Positions 25,752 to 35,030 of a stretch of 64,000 nucleotides of DNA are shown one piece after another (position 1 is the stretch's first letter; every line of letters begins with the position of its first letter). The stretch is taken from assembly GCF_036880405.1 (NCBI RefSeq), contig NZ_JBAJJM010000008.1, positions 1-64,000 on the forward strand. The letters run 5' to 3'. Both the position numbers and the translations under genes were made by a program. This DNA is from Mannheimia indoligenes. Its GTDB lineage: Bacteria > Pseudomonadota > Gammaproteobacteria > Enterobacterales > Pasteurellaceae. The notes under the pieces were generated by a model. It was given only the letters and a program-made list of their open reading frames with translations. It was not told the origin of the DNA and made no database searches.

Positions 25752-28490
25752 CTATTTCTCCTGTTTCTTCAACGCAAAAGTTGCCAATACAAGGTAAACG
25801 GCGTAAATAACCGCTAATGCTAAATAAGGTTGGAGGAAATCAGCAAAGCCAAGCCCTTTAGTAAATCCGCCTAAGCTGATTTGCTGAAACCAAGCTCCCG
25901 GGAATATCTTTGAAACCAGCTGCACATTTTCATCTAAACGAGATACAGGATACATCATTCCTGAGAAGTTAATAGTCGGTACAATTGAAATAATTGCGGC
26001 GGCAAAAATAGCAGCTACTTGTGATTTCACAAAACTAGAAACCAATAAGCCAAAACCTGTTGAAGCACAAATTGCCAATAACACACCTAAGAACATTGCG
26101 GTTATTGAGCCTTTAATCGGCACCCCAAATACAAAAATCGCCGCCAGTACCATAATTAAATAGCTGATAAATGAAAGTGCAATATAAGGAAGCTGTTTGC
26201 CTAACAAAAACTGGAATTGAGAAGCAGGTGATCCGTAGAGGTTCATAATCGTTCCCATCTCTTTCTCTCTGACTACGCTAAGTGCGGTCATCATTGGGGG
26301 CACAAGCATCATCGCAAGCATAATAATGCCAGGTGTCATCGCAAATACACTTTTGAAATCTTGGTTGTAGATCATTCGAGGTTCGGTTACCGAAGGAATG
26401 CTTGCACTAATGCCATTTTCTCTTAACATCTCTTGCATATATTGCCCAATAACGCCTTGTGCAGAGCCTCGTAAATTCTCTGCGGTACTTGGGAAAGCTC
26501 CATCAATAAATATACCGACCTCAGGCATTCTTTGGGCTAAAAGATCCCGACCAAAATCAGACGGAATTTCTAGCACTAATTTTACCTTACCCGTTTGCAG
26601 GCTGAGGTTTATCTCATCTATCGAATAAATATTGTCTTGCCGAATAAAATAAGGCGAGCCGGAAAAGGCTTCAATCAATTTACGGCTTTCTGAGCTATTA
26701 TCGTGATCAAGCACGGTAAAATTTAAAGGTTTGATATCAAAAGATATACTCGATCCCATCGCCAGCAACATTACCAGCGGTCCAAGCAAAGCAAACAGTA
26801 AACGTATATTGTCTCTTAACAATTCTTTTCCTTCACGCACGGCAAAAGTCCAGATGACACTCAGCCCATTTGCAAAAAACTGCCGATTTTTGACCGCTTG
26901 TAATGAACTATTTGCTTGCTCTTCGTTATCAACAGTCTCTTTTGGAGCAGTTACTTCATCATTTTGCTCTTCTAAATAAATAATAAAGGCTTCTTCAAGT
27001 GTTTTCGCATTTTTGCCTAACCTTAATGCTTCAGGTGTGCCAACGCCAAGTACTTTTCCTCGGTGCATAAAAGAAATGCGATCACAACGAGCCGCTTCAT
27101 TCATAAAGTGGGTGGTAATGAAAATGGTAATACGATCTTCTCTGGAAAGTTTAATTAAATACTCCCAAAACATATCACGAGCTGCCGGATCAACCCCAGA
27201 AGTAGGTTCATCTAAAATCAACACTTCAGGTTTATGCAAACAAGCAGCGGCAAGCTGTAAGCGTTGTCGAATGCCAAGTGGTAACGATAAAGGTTTTTCC
27301 TCAGCTAAATCGGCAAGGTCAAATTGGTTCATTACATTATTAACATAATGCGACCATTCACTACGCGGAATTTGATAAAGTTTGGCGTGTAGTTCAAGAT
27401 TTTCTTGTACTGTTAGCTCTTCATAAAGTGAAAATGCTTGCGACATATACCCCACTCGCTTTCGAGTATTGATATTGCTCGCATCAATTGGCTGACCCAG
27501 CAGTAATGCCGAGCCTTCAGTTGGCTCAAGCAAACCTGTTAGCATTTTCATTGTGGTGGATTTGCCACAGCCGTTAGAGCCTAAAAAGCCGAAAATCTCA
27601 CCTTTAGGGATAACGAAGCTCACATTATCTACTGAAACAAAATCGCCGAATTTCTTGGTTAATCCTTCCGCTACAATAACGGGCGGCTCATCTTTTAATG
27701 GCTCAAAAGGAGGAATAACCAAGCCATCTACTGCCCCCCGTTTTTCAGGTGGCAATAATTTAATGTAGGCTTGCTCTAAATTTTGGCTATTGGTTTCAGC
27801 AATAACAGTTTGAGTGGGTTTATCAACAATTAACTTACCATCGTCCATCGCCATCACATACTCAAAACCTTCGGCTTCATCAATATAGGCGGTGGCGATA
27901 ATCACTGTCATCTCTGGTGTTTCAGCACGCAACTCTTCAACTAACTCCCAAAATTGACGGCGTGAAAGCGGATCAACCCCCGTTGTTGGCTCATCTAAAA
28001 TCAGTAATTCAGGGCTATGCACCAACGCACAGCAAAGGCTGAGTTTTTGCTTCATTCCTCCCGAAAGTTTACCTGCAGCTCTATCGGAAAACGGCAACAG
28101 CCCCGTCGCTTTCAACAAACGATGAATCCGAGCTTTTCGCTGGCTTGGAGATAACCCAAACATTCGGGCGTGAAAATCAATATTTTCATAAATGGAAAGA
28201 GTAAGGTAGAGATTTTTCCCCAACCCTTGCGGCATAAAGGCTACTTTATGGGTTAAGATGTCTCGGTCTTTCGCTTTTGCTACATCTAAACCAAACACCG
28301 AAATCTCTCCCTGCTGAAGAATTTTTACCCCAGCAATCAGCGAGAGCAAAGTTGATTTACCCACACCATCAGGTCCAATCAGCCCAACTGTTCTGCCTTT
28401 CGGAATTTCAAGCGAGATATTATTAACCGCTACTGTGTTTTTATAAGTATGGCGAAGATTGCTAATTTTAACCGCAAGTTCAGTCATCAT
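25752..28490 (-). CDS. rbbA: Fused double ATPase / ABC-2 permease (RbbA-like)
   Basis: 912 residues (E. coli RbbA has 911). Two ABC ATPase domains come first: Walker A GPDGVGKSTL with signature LSGGMKQKLSL, then GSNGCGKSTT with LSLPLGIRQRLQLAA and LILDEPTSGVDPAARD. A C-terminal ABC-2 membrane domain follows (about 545-912, RNGIS-type periplasmic loop, REKEMGTIMNLYGSP). E. coli RbbA is described as a ribosome-associated ATPase, but gene context and the permease half fit an exporter. The second signature is degenerate (PLGIRQ instead of SGGxxQ). It begins where yhiI ends. Confidence 0.88.
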   Translation of the reverse strand: MMTELAVKISNLRHTYKNTVAVNNISLEIPKGRTVGLIGPDGVGKSTLLSLIAGVKILQQGEISVFGLDVAKAKDRDILTHKVAFMPQGLGKNLYLTLSIYENIDFHARMFGLSPSQRKARIHRLLKATGLLPFSDRAAGKLSGGMKQKLSLCCALVHSPELLILDEPTTGVDPLSRRQFWELVEELRAETPEMTVIIATAYIDEAEGFEYVMAMDDGKLIVDKPTQTVIAETNSQNLEQAYIKLLPPEKRGAVDGLVIPPFEPLKDEPPVIVAEGLTKKFGDFVSVDNVSFVIPKGEIFGFLGSNGCGKSTTMKMLTGLLEPTEGSALLLGQPIDASNINTRKRVGYMSQAFSLYEELTVQENLELHAKLYQIPRSEWSHYVNNVMNQFDLADLAEEKPLSLPLGIRQRLQLAAACLHKPEVLILDEPTSGVDPAARDMFWEYLIKLSREDRITIFITTHFMNEAARCDRISFMHRGKVLGVGTPEALRLGKNAKTLEEAFIIYLEEQNDEVTAPKETVDNEEQANSSLQAVKNRQFFANGLSVIWTFAVREGKELLRDNIRLLFALLGPLVMLLAMGSSISFDIKPLNFTVLDHDNSSESRKLIEAFSGSPYFIRQDNIYSIDEINLSLQTGKVKLVLEIPSDFGRDLLAQRMPEVGIFIDGAFPSTAENLRGSAQGVIGQYMQEMLRENGISASIPSVTEPRMIYNQDFKSVFAMTPGIIMLAMMLVPPMMTALSVVREKEMGTIMNLYGSPASQFQFLLGKQLPYIALSFISYLIMVLAAIFVFGVPIKGSITAMFLGVLLAICASTGFGLLVSSFVKSQVAAIFAAAIISIVPTINFSGMMYPVSRLDENVQLVSKIFPGAWFQQISLGGFTKGLGFADFLQPYLALAVIYAVYLVLATFALKKQEK

Positions 28491-29552
28491 TTATCGGCTC
28501 TCTGGCAGTTTTACAGATAATGTTTCAGACCAATCCAAGCTGCTATCATATTTCACATAACCCATTGCTGTCATACCGCCCTTGAAAAATCCAACATATT
28601 GTTGGGCAATTTCCTCTGGAATTTGTAGCTTCACTTTAAACATTAATTTTGTGCGTTCCTCCAATGTCTCCACCGATTTTGGCGTAAATTGAGCTTCACT
28701 CGCTACATAGCCAATGTATGCAGGGAAAACATAGTCTGTGCCATCAATTTTAATGCGGGCTTCTTCACCTATTTTGATATTATTCGACTGATACGCAGGT
28801 AAAAATACATTTAAGTAAACATCTTTAGTATCAAGCAAACTCACCACTTTTGCCCCCATACCTACTACATTACCGACATCAACAATGCGATATTCTACTC
28901 TGCCTGCAATTGGTGCTTTAATTAACATATCATCATTTTGTGAAGTTGCTTGGTTGGCTGCTGCTTCAGCTTGATTAACCGTTGCTTCTGCTTGAGAAAT
29001 CACTGCCTTTGCTTGATTAACTGCTGCCTGAGCTTCTGCCCTTGCCGCTTTTGCCGTTTCAACTGCCGCTAAAGCCGCTTTATGAGCCGCTTGTCGGCGT
29101 TCTAGTTCACTGGCAGAAACTAAGTTTTCACGGCGTAATTTTCTTGCATTATCTAATTCTAATTTAGCAACAGAGACTTGCTGTTGCTGGGCACTCATTT
29201 CCGCTGAAGCTCTAGCCACTGCTTCTTCTGCACGTAATTTTTGAGCTTTGGCACTTTCTACTTGAGCTTTCGCAGCGGAAATTTGAGCCTCTGCGGAAGT
29301 TACCTGGCTTTGTGATTGCGTAGAAGAGAAGCGTACAAGCGGTTGATTTTTCTCAACGTTTTGTCCCTCTTTAACTAAAATTTCTTCTACTTTTCCTGCA
29401 TAAAGGGTTGCAACATCTAAACGTTCTAACTCCAAGCGTCCATTTACTGCAACAATCCCTGATAATTCCGTACGCTCACCCTGTATTTGCTGCCACAAAT
29501 AAGCCCCACCTGCGGCAAAAACAACCAAAGTTGCAATTAATAATTTCTTCAT
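28491..29552 (-). CDS. HlyD-family periplasmic adaptor (YhiI-like)
   Basis: 353 residues. An N-terminal membrane anchor (KKLLIATLVVFAAGGAYLW) is followed by a biotinyl-lipoyl half (YAGKVEEILVKEGQNVEKNQPLVRF), a long Ala/Gln-rich alpha-hairpin with heptad character (about 75-205, many AxxAxxQ), then APIAGRVEYRIVDVGNVV and a beta-barrel. It bridges the RbbA/YhhJ pump and the outer-membrane channel. It is the first gene of the operon and divergent from the TetR regulator. Confidence 0.9.
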   Translation of the reverse strand: MKKLLIATLVVFAAGGAYLWQQIQGERTELSGIVAVNGRLELERLDVATLYAGKVEEILVKEGQNVEKNQPLVRFSSTQSQSQVTSAEAQISAAKAQVESAKAQKLRAEEAVARASAEMSAQQQQVSVAKLELDNARKLRRENLVSASELERRQAAHKAALAAVETAKAARAEAQAAVNQAKAVISQAEATVNQAEAAANQATSQNDDMLIKAPIAGRVEYRIVDVGNVVGMGAKVVSLLDTKDVYLNVFLPAYQSNNIKIGEEARIKIDGTDYVFPAYIGYVASEAQFTPKSVETLEERTKLMFKVKLQIPEEIAQQYVGFFKGGMTAMGYVKYDSSLDWSETLSVKLPESR

Positions 29553-29620
29553 CTTCTATCCTTATCATCAACCTAACTGGTCTGAAGTGTAAAAAAATAG
29601 CATTCTATTAGCAACCACCA

Positions 29621-29700
29621 AAAAACGATAAAATGTTGTCTAATGATACAAAAAACCATAAAATGTTGTCTAATGATACAAAAAACCATAAAATGTTGCT
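29621..29700. repeat. 30-bp tandem repeat (about 2.7 copies) in the exporter/TetR intergenic region
   Basis: Exact 30-bp period: copy 1 at 29621-29650, copy 2 at 29651-29680 (one base different), partial copy 3 at 29681-29700. Each contains AAAACCATAAAATGTTG (first copy CGATA). It sits between the divergent yhiI-like gene and the TetR gene, where operators are expected, and may be a multi-copy regulator site. I did not find a clean dyad within one unit. Confidence 0.9.
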
Positions 29701-29724
29701 TATTTACAATGGTTAGTGGGAAAT

Positions 29725-30279
29725 ATGAAAAAAGAAGATCCTAGAATTACCCGCACAAAAGAGATTATCCACCAAGCTTTCATTACAACGCTTGAAAAGC
29801 AAGATTATGATGACATTACGGTGCAAGATATCTTAGATAATGCCAAAATTAACCGATCCACCTTTTATAAGCACTATTTAAATAAAGACCATCTGGCAAC
29901 CGATATTATCGAAAAACTCAAAAACAAATCTCTTATTCCTCTTCTTGAAGAGCGTTTTAGTACCCCTACTCTGGAATTTGCAATCAAAGCAGCCCCTGTT
30001 ATTAATACACTTCGCCACACATTACAGACCTTATGGAAAATTGATACCCACCGTATTAGCTTAAAAAGGCAAATTCAAGAAGAAGTAAAAAAGAAATACA
30101 TTGACGTTATTTCAACACGAAAAAGTCTTAATGATATTGATGCTGAGTTTCAAGGTAAACTCTTTGCAACGCTTTCTATTGCAATGATGGAACACGTTGT
30201 GATGTCAGATAATCCGGTCAATCCGATGGTAATACAAACTAATCTCCAAGAAGTGCTTTCTTATTTTAGCTTGGAATAA
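29725..30279 (+). CDS. TetR/AcrR-family transcriptional regulator
   Basis: 184 residues from the ATG at 29725 (GTGGGAAAT before it; an in-frame GTG lies at 29716). The N-terminal helix-turn-helix is clear: RTKEIIHQAFITTLEKQDYDDITVQDILDNAKINRSTFYKHYLNKDHL. The C-terminal ligand domain is not assignable. It is divergent from the exporter operon, with the 30-bp tandem repeats between them, so it probably represses that operon and perhaps itself. Confidence 0.88.
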   Translation: MKKEDPRITRTKEIIHQAFITTLEKQDYDDITVQDILDNAKINRSTFYKHYLNKDHLATDIIEKLKNKSLIPLLEERFSTPTLEFAIKAAPVINTLRHTLQTLWKIDTHRISLKRQIQEEVKKKYIDVISTRKSLNDIDAEFQGKLFATLSIAMMEHVVMSDNPVNPMVIQTNLQEVLSYFSLE

Positions 30280-30395
30280 CCATCTGTTTTACAAAAAAAT
30301 CTAATTTATACTATTTAGTTATAAGCACTTATTCAAAAAGCCAGTAAACTACTCCAATTTATTCTATTGTTCTTACCTTTTAATTAGGAAATTGT

Positions 30396-31292
30396 ATGTC
30401 AATCACAATATTAGACGGCGGAATGAGCCGTGAATTAATGCGTCGTAACGCTCCTTTCCATCAGCCCGAATGGTCTGCAGCCGCTTTGTATGAAGGTCCA
30501 CACTTTGTGCAAGCTGTTCACGAAGATTTTATCGCTCACGGAGCAGAAGTTATTACTACCGATAGCTATGCTGTTGTACCTTTTCACATCGGCGAAAAAC
30601 GTTTTTCCGCTGATGGCAAAAGTTTGGCTGATTTGGCTGGTCGTCTTGCTAAACAAGCGGTCAAAAATTCCGGAAATTTTGCAACTCAAATTGCAGGCTC
30701 GCTCCCACCGATGTTTGGTTCTTACCGAGCGGATCTGATAAAAATGGAACGTTTTGCAGAAATTGCTCAACCCTTAATTGATGGGCTTTCGCCTTATGTA
30801 GATATTTGGTTATGCGAAACTCAAAGTGCCATTATTGAACCCATTTCAATCAAAGCACTATTACCAAAAGATAACCGCCCATTATGGGTTTCGTTCACAC
30901 TCATTGATGATGAACCAACTACAGAGCCGAAATTACGCTCAGGAGAGACGGTAAAACAAGCAGTAGAGGAAATGGTAGCATTAGGTGTGCAAGCCATTTT
31001 ATTTAACTGTTGCCAACCCGAAGTGATTGGTGAAGCCTTAGCGGTTACGCAAAAAACGTTAGCTGAACTCAATGCAACTCATATCCGCACAGGAGCTTAT
31101 GCTAATGCGTTTGCACCTCAGCCTAAAGATGCAACCGCTAATGACGGCTTAGACGAAGTTCGTAAAGATTTAGATCCGAATGCTTATTTAGCGTGGACAA
31201 AAAAATGGACGGAACAAGGAGCAACCATTATCGGTGGCTGTTGTGGTATCGGTGTGGAATATATTGAAACACTCGCAAAAAATTTAAAGTAA
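30396..31292 (+). CDS. mmuM: Homocysteine S-methyltransferase MmuM
   Basis: 298 residues with the Hcy-methyltransferase fold: ILDGGMSRELMRRNAP at the start, EVITTDSYAVVP, the zinc ligands in LFNCCQPE and GGCCGIG (C282, C283). It makes methionine from homocysteine using S-methylmethionine or S-adenosylmethionine. The amino-acid transporter gene starts 9 bp downstream, so they form an operon. TTAGGAAATTGT precedes the ATG. Confidence 0.92.
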   Translation: MSITILDGGMSRELMRRNAPFHQPEWSAAALYEGPHFVQAVHEDFIAHGAEVITTDSYAVVPFHIGEKRFSADGKSLADLAGRLAKQAVKNSGNFATQIAGSLPPMFGSYRADLIKMERFAEIAQPLIDGLSPYVDIWLCETQSAIIEPISIKALLPKDNRPLWVSFTLIDDEPTTEPKLRSGETVKQAVEEMVALGVQAILFNCCQPEVIGEALAVTQKTLAELNATHIRTGAYANAFAPQPKDATANDGLDEVRKDLDPNAYLAWTKKWTEQGATIIGGCCGIGVEYIETLAKNLK

Positions 31293-31301
31293 GGAATAGC
31301 A

Positions 31302-32714
31302 ATGTCAAATAAAAAAATCGGATTAATTTCCCTTACTGCACTTGTATTAAGCTCAATGATTGGCTCAGGCATTTTCAGCTTGCCGCAAAATATGGCGGAA
31401 GTAGCAGGTGCGGAAGCTATTACCATTGGTTGGCTGATTACCGGTGTTGGTATCATCTTTTTGGGTTTATCATTTTTCTTTATTTCCCGCCTTCGCCCTG
31501 ATTTAGATGGCGGTATTTATACCTATGCACGAGAAGGCTTCGGCGAGTTGATGGGTTTTATGTCCGCTTGGGGTTACTGGTTATGTGCCACTATCGGTAT
31601 TGTGGGCTATCTTACCGTTGCTTTTGAAGGTTTAGGCGTATTTACCGATAGTGAAAATACGGTGATTTTCGGGCAAGGCAACACCCTTGCTGCATTCATC
31701 GGCTCATCAATTATTGTGTGGCTGGTTCACGCTTTAATTGCAGGAGGGATTAAAGAAGCCGCTTTCGTAAACCTCATCGCGACCTTTGTGAAAGTTGCTC
31801 CACTTATTCTATTTATCGGGCTAGGCGTTTGGTATTTTGATGTCGATTTATTTAATTCAGATGTGAAAGCAACTGCATTGAATAATAGCGTAAGCGATCA
31901 AGTAAAAAGCACAATGCTGATTACCTTATGGGTATTTACCGGAGTGGAAGGGGCTTCTGTACTTTCTGCTCACGCTAAAAAACGTTCTGACGTAGGCTTA
32001 GCAACGGTGTTAGGGATCTTAATTGCGTTGGCACTTTATGTTGCGATTACCATACTTTCGCTCGGGATCTTACCTCGTGAAACCATTGCCAATATGGCAA
32101 ATCCATCAATGGGTCCACTACTTGATGCAATGATGGGACCAACAGGCAAAGTAATCATCACCGCCTGTTTGATTGTTTCTGTGCTTGCTTCTTATATTAG
32201 CTGGACGATGTATTCTGCTGAAGTGCCTTATCGTGGTTCTAAAAATGGGGCTTTTCCTAAAATTTTAGATAAATTGAATGAAAACGGCACGCCGATTAAC
32301 TCTCTTTGGTTCACGGGTGTTGTAGTGCAATTCTGCCTTGTGTTGGTTTTTGTATTTGAGCAAAGCTATAACACGCTATTATTGATTTCTACTTCAATGA
32401 TTTTAATTCCGTATTTCTTAATCGGGGCGTATTTATTCAAATTAGCTATTCAAACCAATGCCGCTTGGTACATTAAACTCACAGGCTTTATGGCATCAAT
32501 TTATGGCTTATGGATTGTTTATGCAGCAGGGTTAGAATATTTACTGCTCTCGGTTGTGCTTTATGTGCCGGGTATTTTGTTGTATCTCTATTCTAACTAT
32601 AAATTCAACGGTAGATTAACGCTTTCAAACGCAGAAAAGATGATTTTAATTATCTTGCTTGTGATTTTTGGCTACGCAGTGATTGAATTACCAACGCTAT
32701 TAGCAGAAAGCTAA
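31302..32714 (+). CDS. APA-family amino-acid antiporter (ArcD-like)
   Basis: 470 residues, about 12 membrane helices. The N-terminal motif SLTALVLSSMIGSGIFSLPQNMAEVAG and ISWTMYSAEVPYRGSKNGAFPKIL are typical of the basic amino acid/polyamine antiporter (arginine:ornithine, ArcD) branch of the APC superfamily. In E. coli mmuM pairs with mmuP, an S-methylmethionine permease of another branch, so the substrate here is uncertain: arginine/ornithine by family, a methionine-related compound by operon. Confidence 0.85.
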   Translation: MSNKKIGLISLTALVLSSMIGSGIFSLPQNMAEVAGAEAITIGWLITGVGIIFLGLSFFFISRLRPDLDGGIYTYAREGFGELMGFMSAWGYWLCATIGIVGYLTVAFEGLGVFTDSENTVIFGQGNTLAAFIGSSIIVWLVHALIAGGIKEAAFVNLIATFVKVAPLILFIGLGVWYFDVDLFNSDVKATALNNSVSDQVKSTMLITLWVFTGVEGASVLSAHAKKRSDVGLATVLGILIALALYVAITILSLGILPRETIANMANPSMGPLLDAMMGPTGKVIITACLIVSVLASYISWTMYSAEVPYRGSKNGAFPKILDKLNENGTPINSLWFTGVVVQFCLVLVFVFEQSYNTLLLISTSMILIPYFLIGAYLFKLAIQTNAAWYIKLTGFMASIYGLWIVYAAGLEYLLLSVVLYVPGILLYLYSNYKFNGRLTLSNAEKMILIILLVIFGYAVIELPTLLAES

Positions 32715-32720
32715 ACGTGA

Positions 32721-32750
32721 AAAGACCGCTTTTACAAGCGGTCTTTTTTT
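32721..32750 (+). terminator. Terminator after the antiporter, built from an inverted uptake-signal pair
   Basis: AAAGACCGCTT (32721-32731) and AAGCGGTCTTT (32736-32746) form an 11-bp stem, followed by T residues to 32750. It lies between convergent genes. Confidence 0.88.
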
Positions 32751-32772
32751 AAAATTTTTTGCAAACGTTGAT

Positions 32773-33942
32773 TTACTTCACTTTCAACTTTTTACCCACA
32801 GTAATCTGATAATTTTTTAAGTTATTCAGCTCACTAATTTTTTGTGGAGTTGTGCCGTATGCTCTGGCAATGGAGTAAACCGTTTCATCTTGTTGAACAA
32901 TGTGATAGCCATTATTCGAGGTCTTAATCTCTTTTTGGGAAGAGGATTTTTCTTCCTTATTTTTTGACTCTTTGGCTTTTTCTTGTTCTTGGTTTTTAGA
33001 TGATTTTTCTTTTACGCTTTCTTTCTTTTTATCCGATTTAGCGTTTTGCTCTTTCTTTGTCTCTTTTTGAGCTTCTTCTTTTACTTTCTTGGTATCCGTT
33101 TTATCTGCTTTTTCTTCTTTTTTCGTTGCTTCTTGTTTATCGCTCTTATCTGCTTTTTTACTGACGCTTGCTGAACTTATTCCATCATTTTTATAACGAT
33201 AAGCCACTAAACCTTGATAAATCGCTTTTGCTAATTGACGGCGATAGTTTGCACTAGCAAGCTTTGCTTCCTCTGTTGAGTTAGATAAAAAACCGGTTTC
33301 AACCAATACAGAAGGAATATCAGGCGAACGCAACACACTTAAACTCGCGTGTTGTGGGCTGGATTTAGCTAATGAGGTCATTCCAGCCATTTTGCTTAGA
33401 ATACTTTTCCCTAACTCATAGCCTGTACGCTGAGAATGTGAAAATTGCAAATCTAATACCGTTTGGTTTAAGTAACGCTCTTTATTGCTGGCAAGTACTG
33501 CCCCCGCACCACCAAGCAATTCCGATTGTTTTTCGTGATCTTCTAGCCATTTCCCCATTTCATCACTGGCACGACTGTTTGACAGTACCCAAACAGACGC
33601 CCCTTTTAAGGAATCCCCTCTTGGAGAGGAATCTGCGTGGATAGATACTAATAGATCGGCACGATGTTTACGGGCAATTTCCGTCCGTTCCGGAAGTTGG
33701 ATAAAATAATCACCATTACGTGTCATCACCGCTTTAAAGTTTGGGTCAGCATCTAATAAAGCTTTTAGCTCTTTGGAAATAGCAAGCGTAACATTTTTTT
33801 CTAAAATGCCTAAGTTTTTGCCGATAGCTCCTGGGTCTTTTCCGCCGTGTCCGGCATCAATAGCCACAATGGTTTTAGCAAAACTCGAAAAACTTAACAA
33901 ACTCAATGCACTAAAAACAATATATTGGATAACCTTCTTCAT
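32773..33942 (-). CDS. N-acetylmuramoyl-L-alanine amidase with LysM domain (AmiB-like)
   Basis: 389 residues from the ATG at 33942 (GGGAAGG before it). A signal peptide (VIQYIVFSALSLLSFSSFA) is followed by a zinc amidase_3 domain (IVAIDAGHGGKDPGAIG, LVSIHADSSPRGD, SVLVETGFLSNSTEE). A long Lys/Glu-rich linker (about 258-343) leads to a C-terminal LysM domain (GYHIVQQDETVYSIARAYGTT). It cleaves septal peptidoglycan in the periplasm. It ends the waaA-coaD-orn-tsaE-ami cluster. In Haemophilus and E. coli mutL follows tsaE-amiB; here it does not. Confidence 0.92.
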   Translation of the reverse strand: MKKVIQYIVFSALSLLSFSSFAKTIVAIDAGHGGKDPGAIGKNLGILEKNVTLAISKELKALLDADPNFKAVMTRNGDYFIQLPERTEIARKHRADLLVSIHADSSPRGDSLKGASVWVLSNSRASDEMGKWLEDHEKQSELLGGAGAVLASNKERYLNQTVLDLQFSHSQRTGYELGKSILSKMAGMTSLAKSSPQHASLSVLRSPDIPSVLVETGFLSNSTEEAKLASANYRRQLAKAIYQGLVAYRYKNDGISSASVSKKADKSDKQEATKKEEKADKTDTKKVKEEAQKETKKEQNAKSDKKKESVKEKSSKNQEQEKAKESKNKEEKSSSQKEIKTSNNGYHIVQQDETVYSIARAYGTTPQKISELNNLKNYQITVGKKLKVK

Positions 33943-33961
33943 CACCTTCCCTACAAGCGGT

Positions 33962-34453
33962 CTATTTTTGATTAAAATTTACTAAAATATCTGTTGCCGA
34001 TTGATTTTGCGGAACAACCGTAATTTGTCGTCCTTCATTCATATAATCAATTTGAATGACAAAATCAGCTTCCGGAATCATTCCTTCACCTTTGCTTGCC
34101 CATTCCAACAAACACAATGTTTGTGGTTTGAAATAATCACGAATACCCATAAATTCTAGTTCTTCAGGGTCAGCTAAGCGATATAAGTCAAAATGGTAAA
34201 TATTCAAAGGGTCGAGATGATACTCTTCAACTAATGTATAAGTAGGGCTTTTCACATTACCTTGATGCCCAAATGCTCTTACAATACTACGAGTTAGGGT
34301 CGTTTTGCCTGCCCCTAACTCGCCGTTTAGGTAAATAACCAGAGAGCGGTTGCTGTCTTGCAACAAATAGTTTTTTAGCCCCAATGCGAATGATTGACCA
34401 AATTCAAGTAATTTAGTTTCATCTTCGCAGTAAAAAGAGAGTAAATCAGCCAT
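33962..34453 (-). CDS. tsaE: tRNA threonylcarbamoyladenosine biosynthesis ATPase TsaE
   Basis: 163 residues. P-loop GELGAGKTT (44-52), then SPTYTLVEEYH and the Walker B-like NIYHFDLYRLADPEELEFMGIRDY, the TsaE signature. With TsaB and TsaD it completes t6A37 on ANN-decoding tRNAs. Its ATG shares one base with the orn stop, and the amidase gene begins 19 bp after it. Confidence 0.95.
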   Translation of the reverse strand: MADLLSFYCEDETKLLEFGQSFALGLKNYLLQDSNRSLVIYLNGELGAGKTTLTRSIVRAFGHQGNVKSPTYTLVEEYHLDPLNIYHFDLYRLADPEELEFMGIRDYFKPQTLCLLEWASKGEGMIPEADFVIQIDYMNEGRQITVVPQNQSATDILVNFNQK

Positions 34454-35007
34454 TATTTTTCGTCTAAATTAATAAAATGTTCCCGATAAAATTTCAACTC
34501 ATTGATAGATTCACGAATATCGTCCAATGCCAAATGAGTATTCCCTTTACTGAATTTATCCAATATTTCCGGTTTCCAGCGTCTTGCTAATTCTTTTAAG
34601 GTACTCACATCTAAATGACGATAGTGGAAATAATCCGCTAAATCAGGCATATATTTATAAAGGAAACGTTTATCCTGTGCAATACTGTTGCCACAAATTG
34701 GCGAACTCCCTTTTGGCACCCAACGCTTTAAGAAATCAATAGTTTGTAATTCTGCCGCACGCTCAGTGAGTTTACTCGCTTTCACTCGCTCAATTAAGCC
34801 GTTTGCCGTATGGGTTTTCACACACCAATCACTCATTTTTCCTAATAATTCATCAGATTGATGAACCGCCAAAACCGGACCTTCCGCTAAAATATTCAGA
34901 TCTTTATCGGTTACGATAGTGGCAATTTCGATAATGCGTTCTTTTTCCGGATCTAAGCCTGTCATTTCAAGGTCGATCCAAATTAGATTTTGTGCATCTT
35001 GGCTCAT
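34453..35007 (-). CDS. orn: Oligoribonuclease Orn
   Basis: 184 residues with the DEDDh 3'-5' exonuclease fold: IWIDLEMTGLDPEKERIIEIA (D12, E14), ICGNSIAQDKRFL and HLALDDIRESI with its His/Asp. It degrades di- and short oligoribonucleotides, including pGpG. It lies in an operon between coaD and tsaE, overlapping tsaE by one base. Confidence 0.96.
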   Translation of the reverse strand: MSQDAQNLIWIDLEMTGLDPEKERIIEIATIVTDKDLNILAEGPVLAVHQSDELLGKMSDWCVKTHTANGLIERVKASKLTERAAELQTIDFLKRWVPKGSSPICGNSIAQDKRFLYKYMPDLADYFHYRHLDVSTLKELARRWKPEILDKFSKGNTHLALDDIRESINELKFYREHFINLDEK

Positions 35008-35030
35008 TTTATTTCCTTTTTATTACTCAA

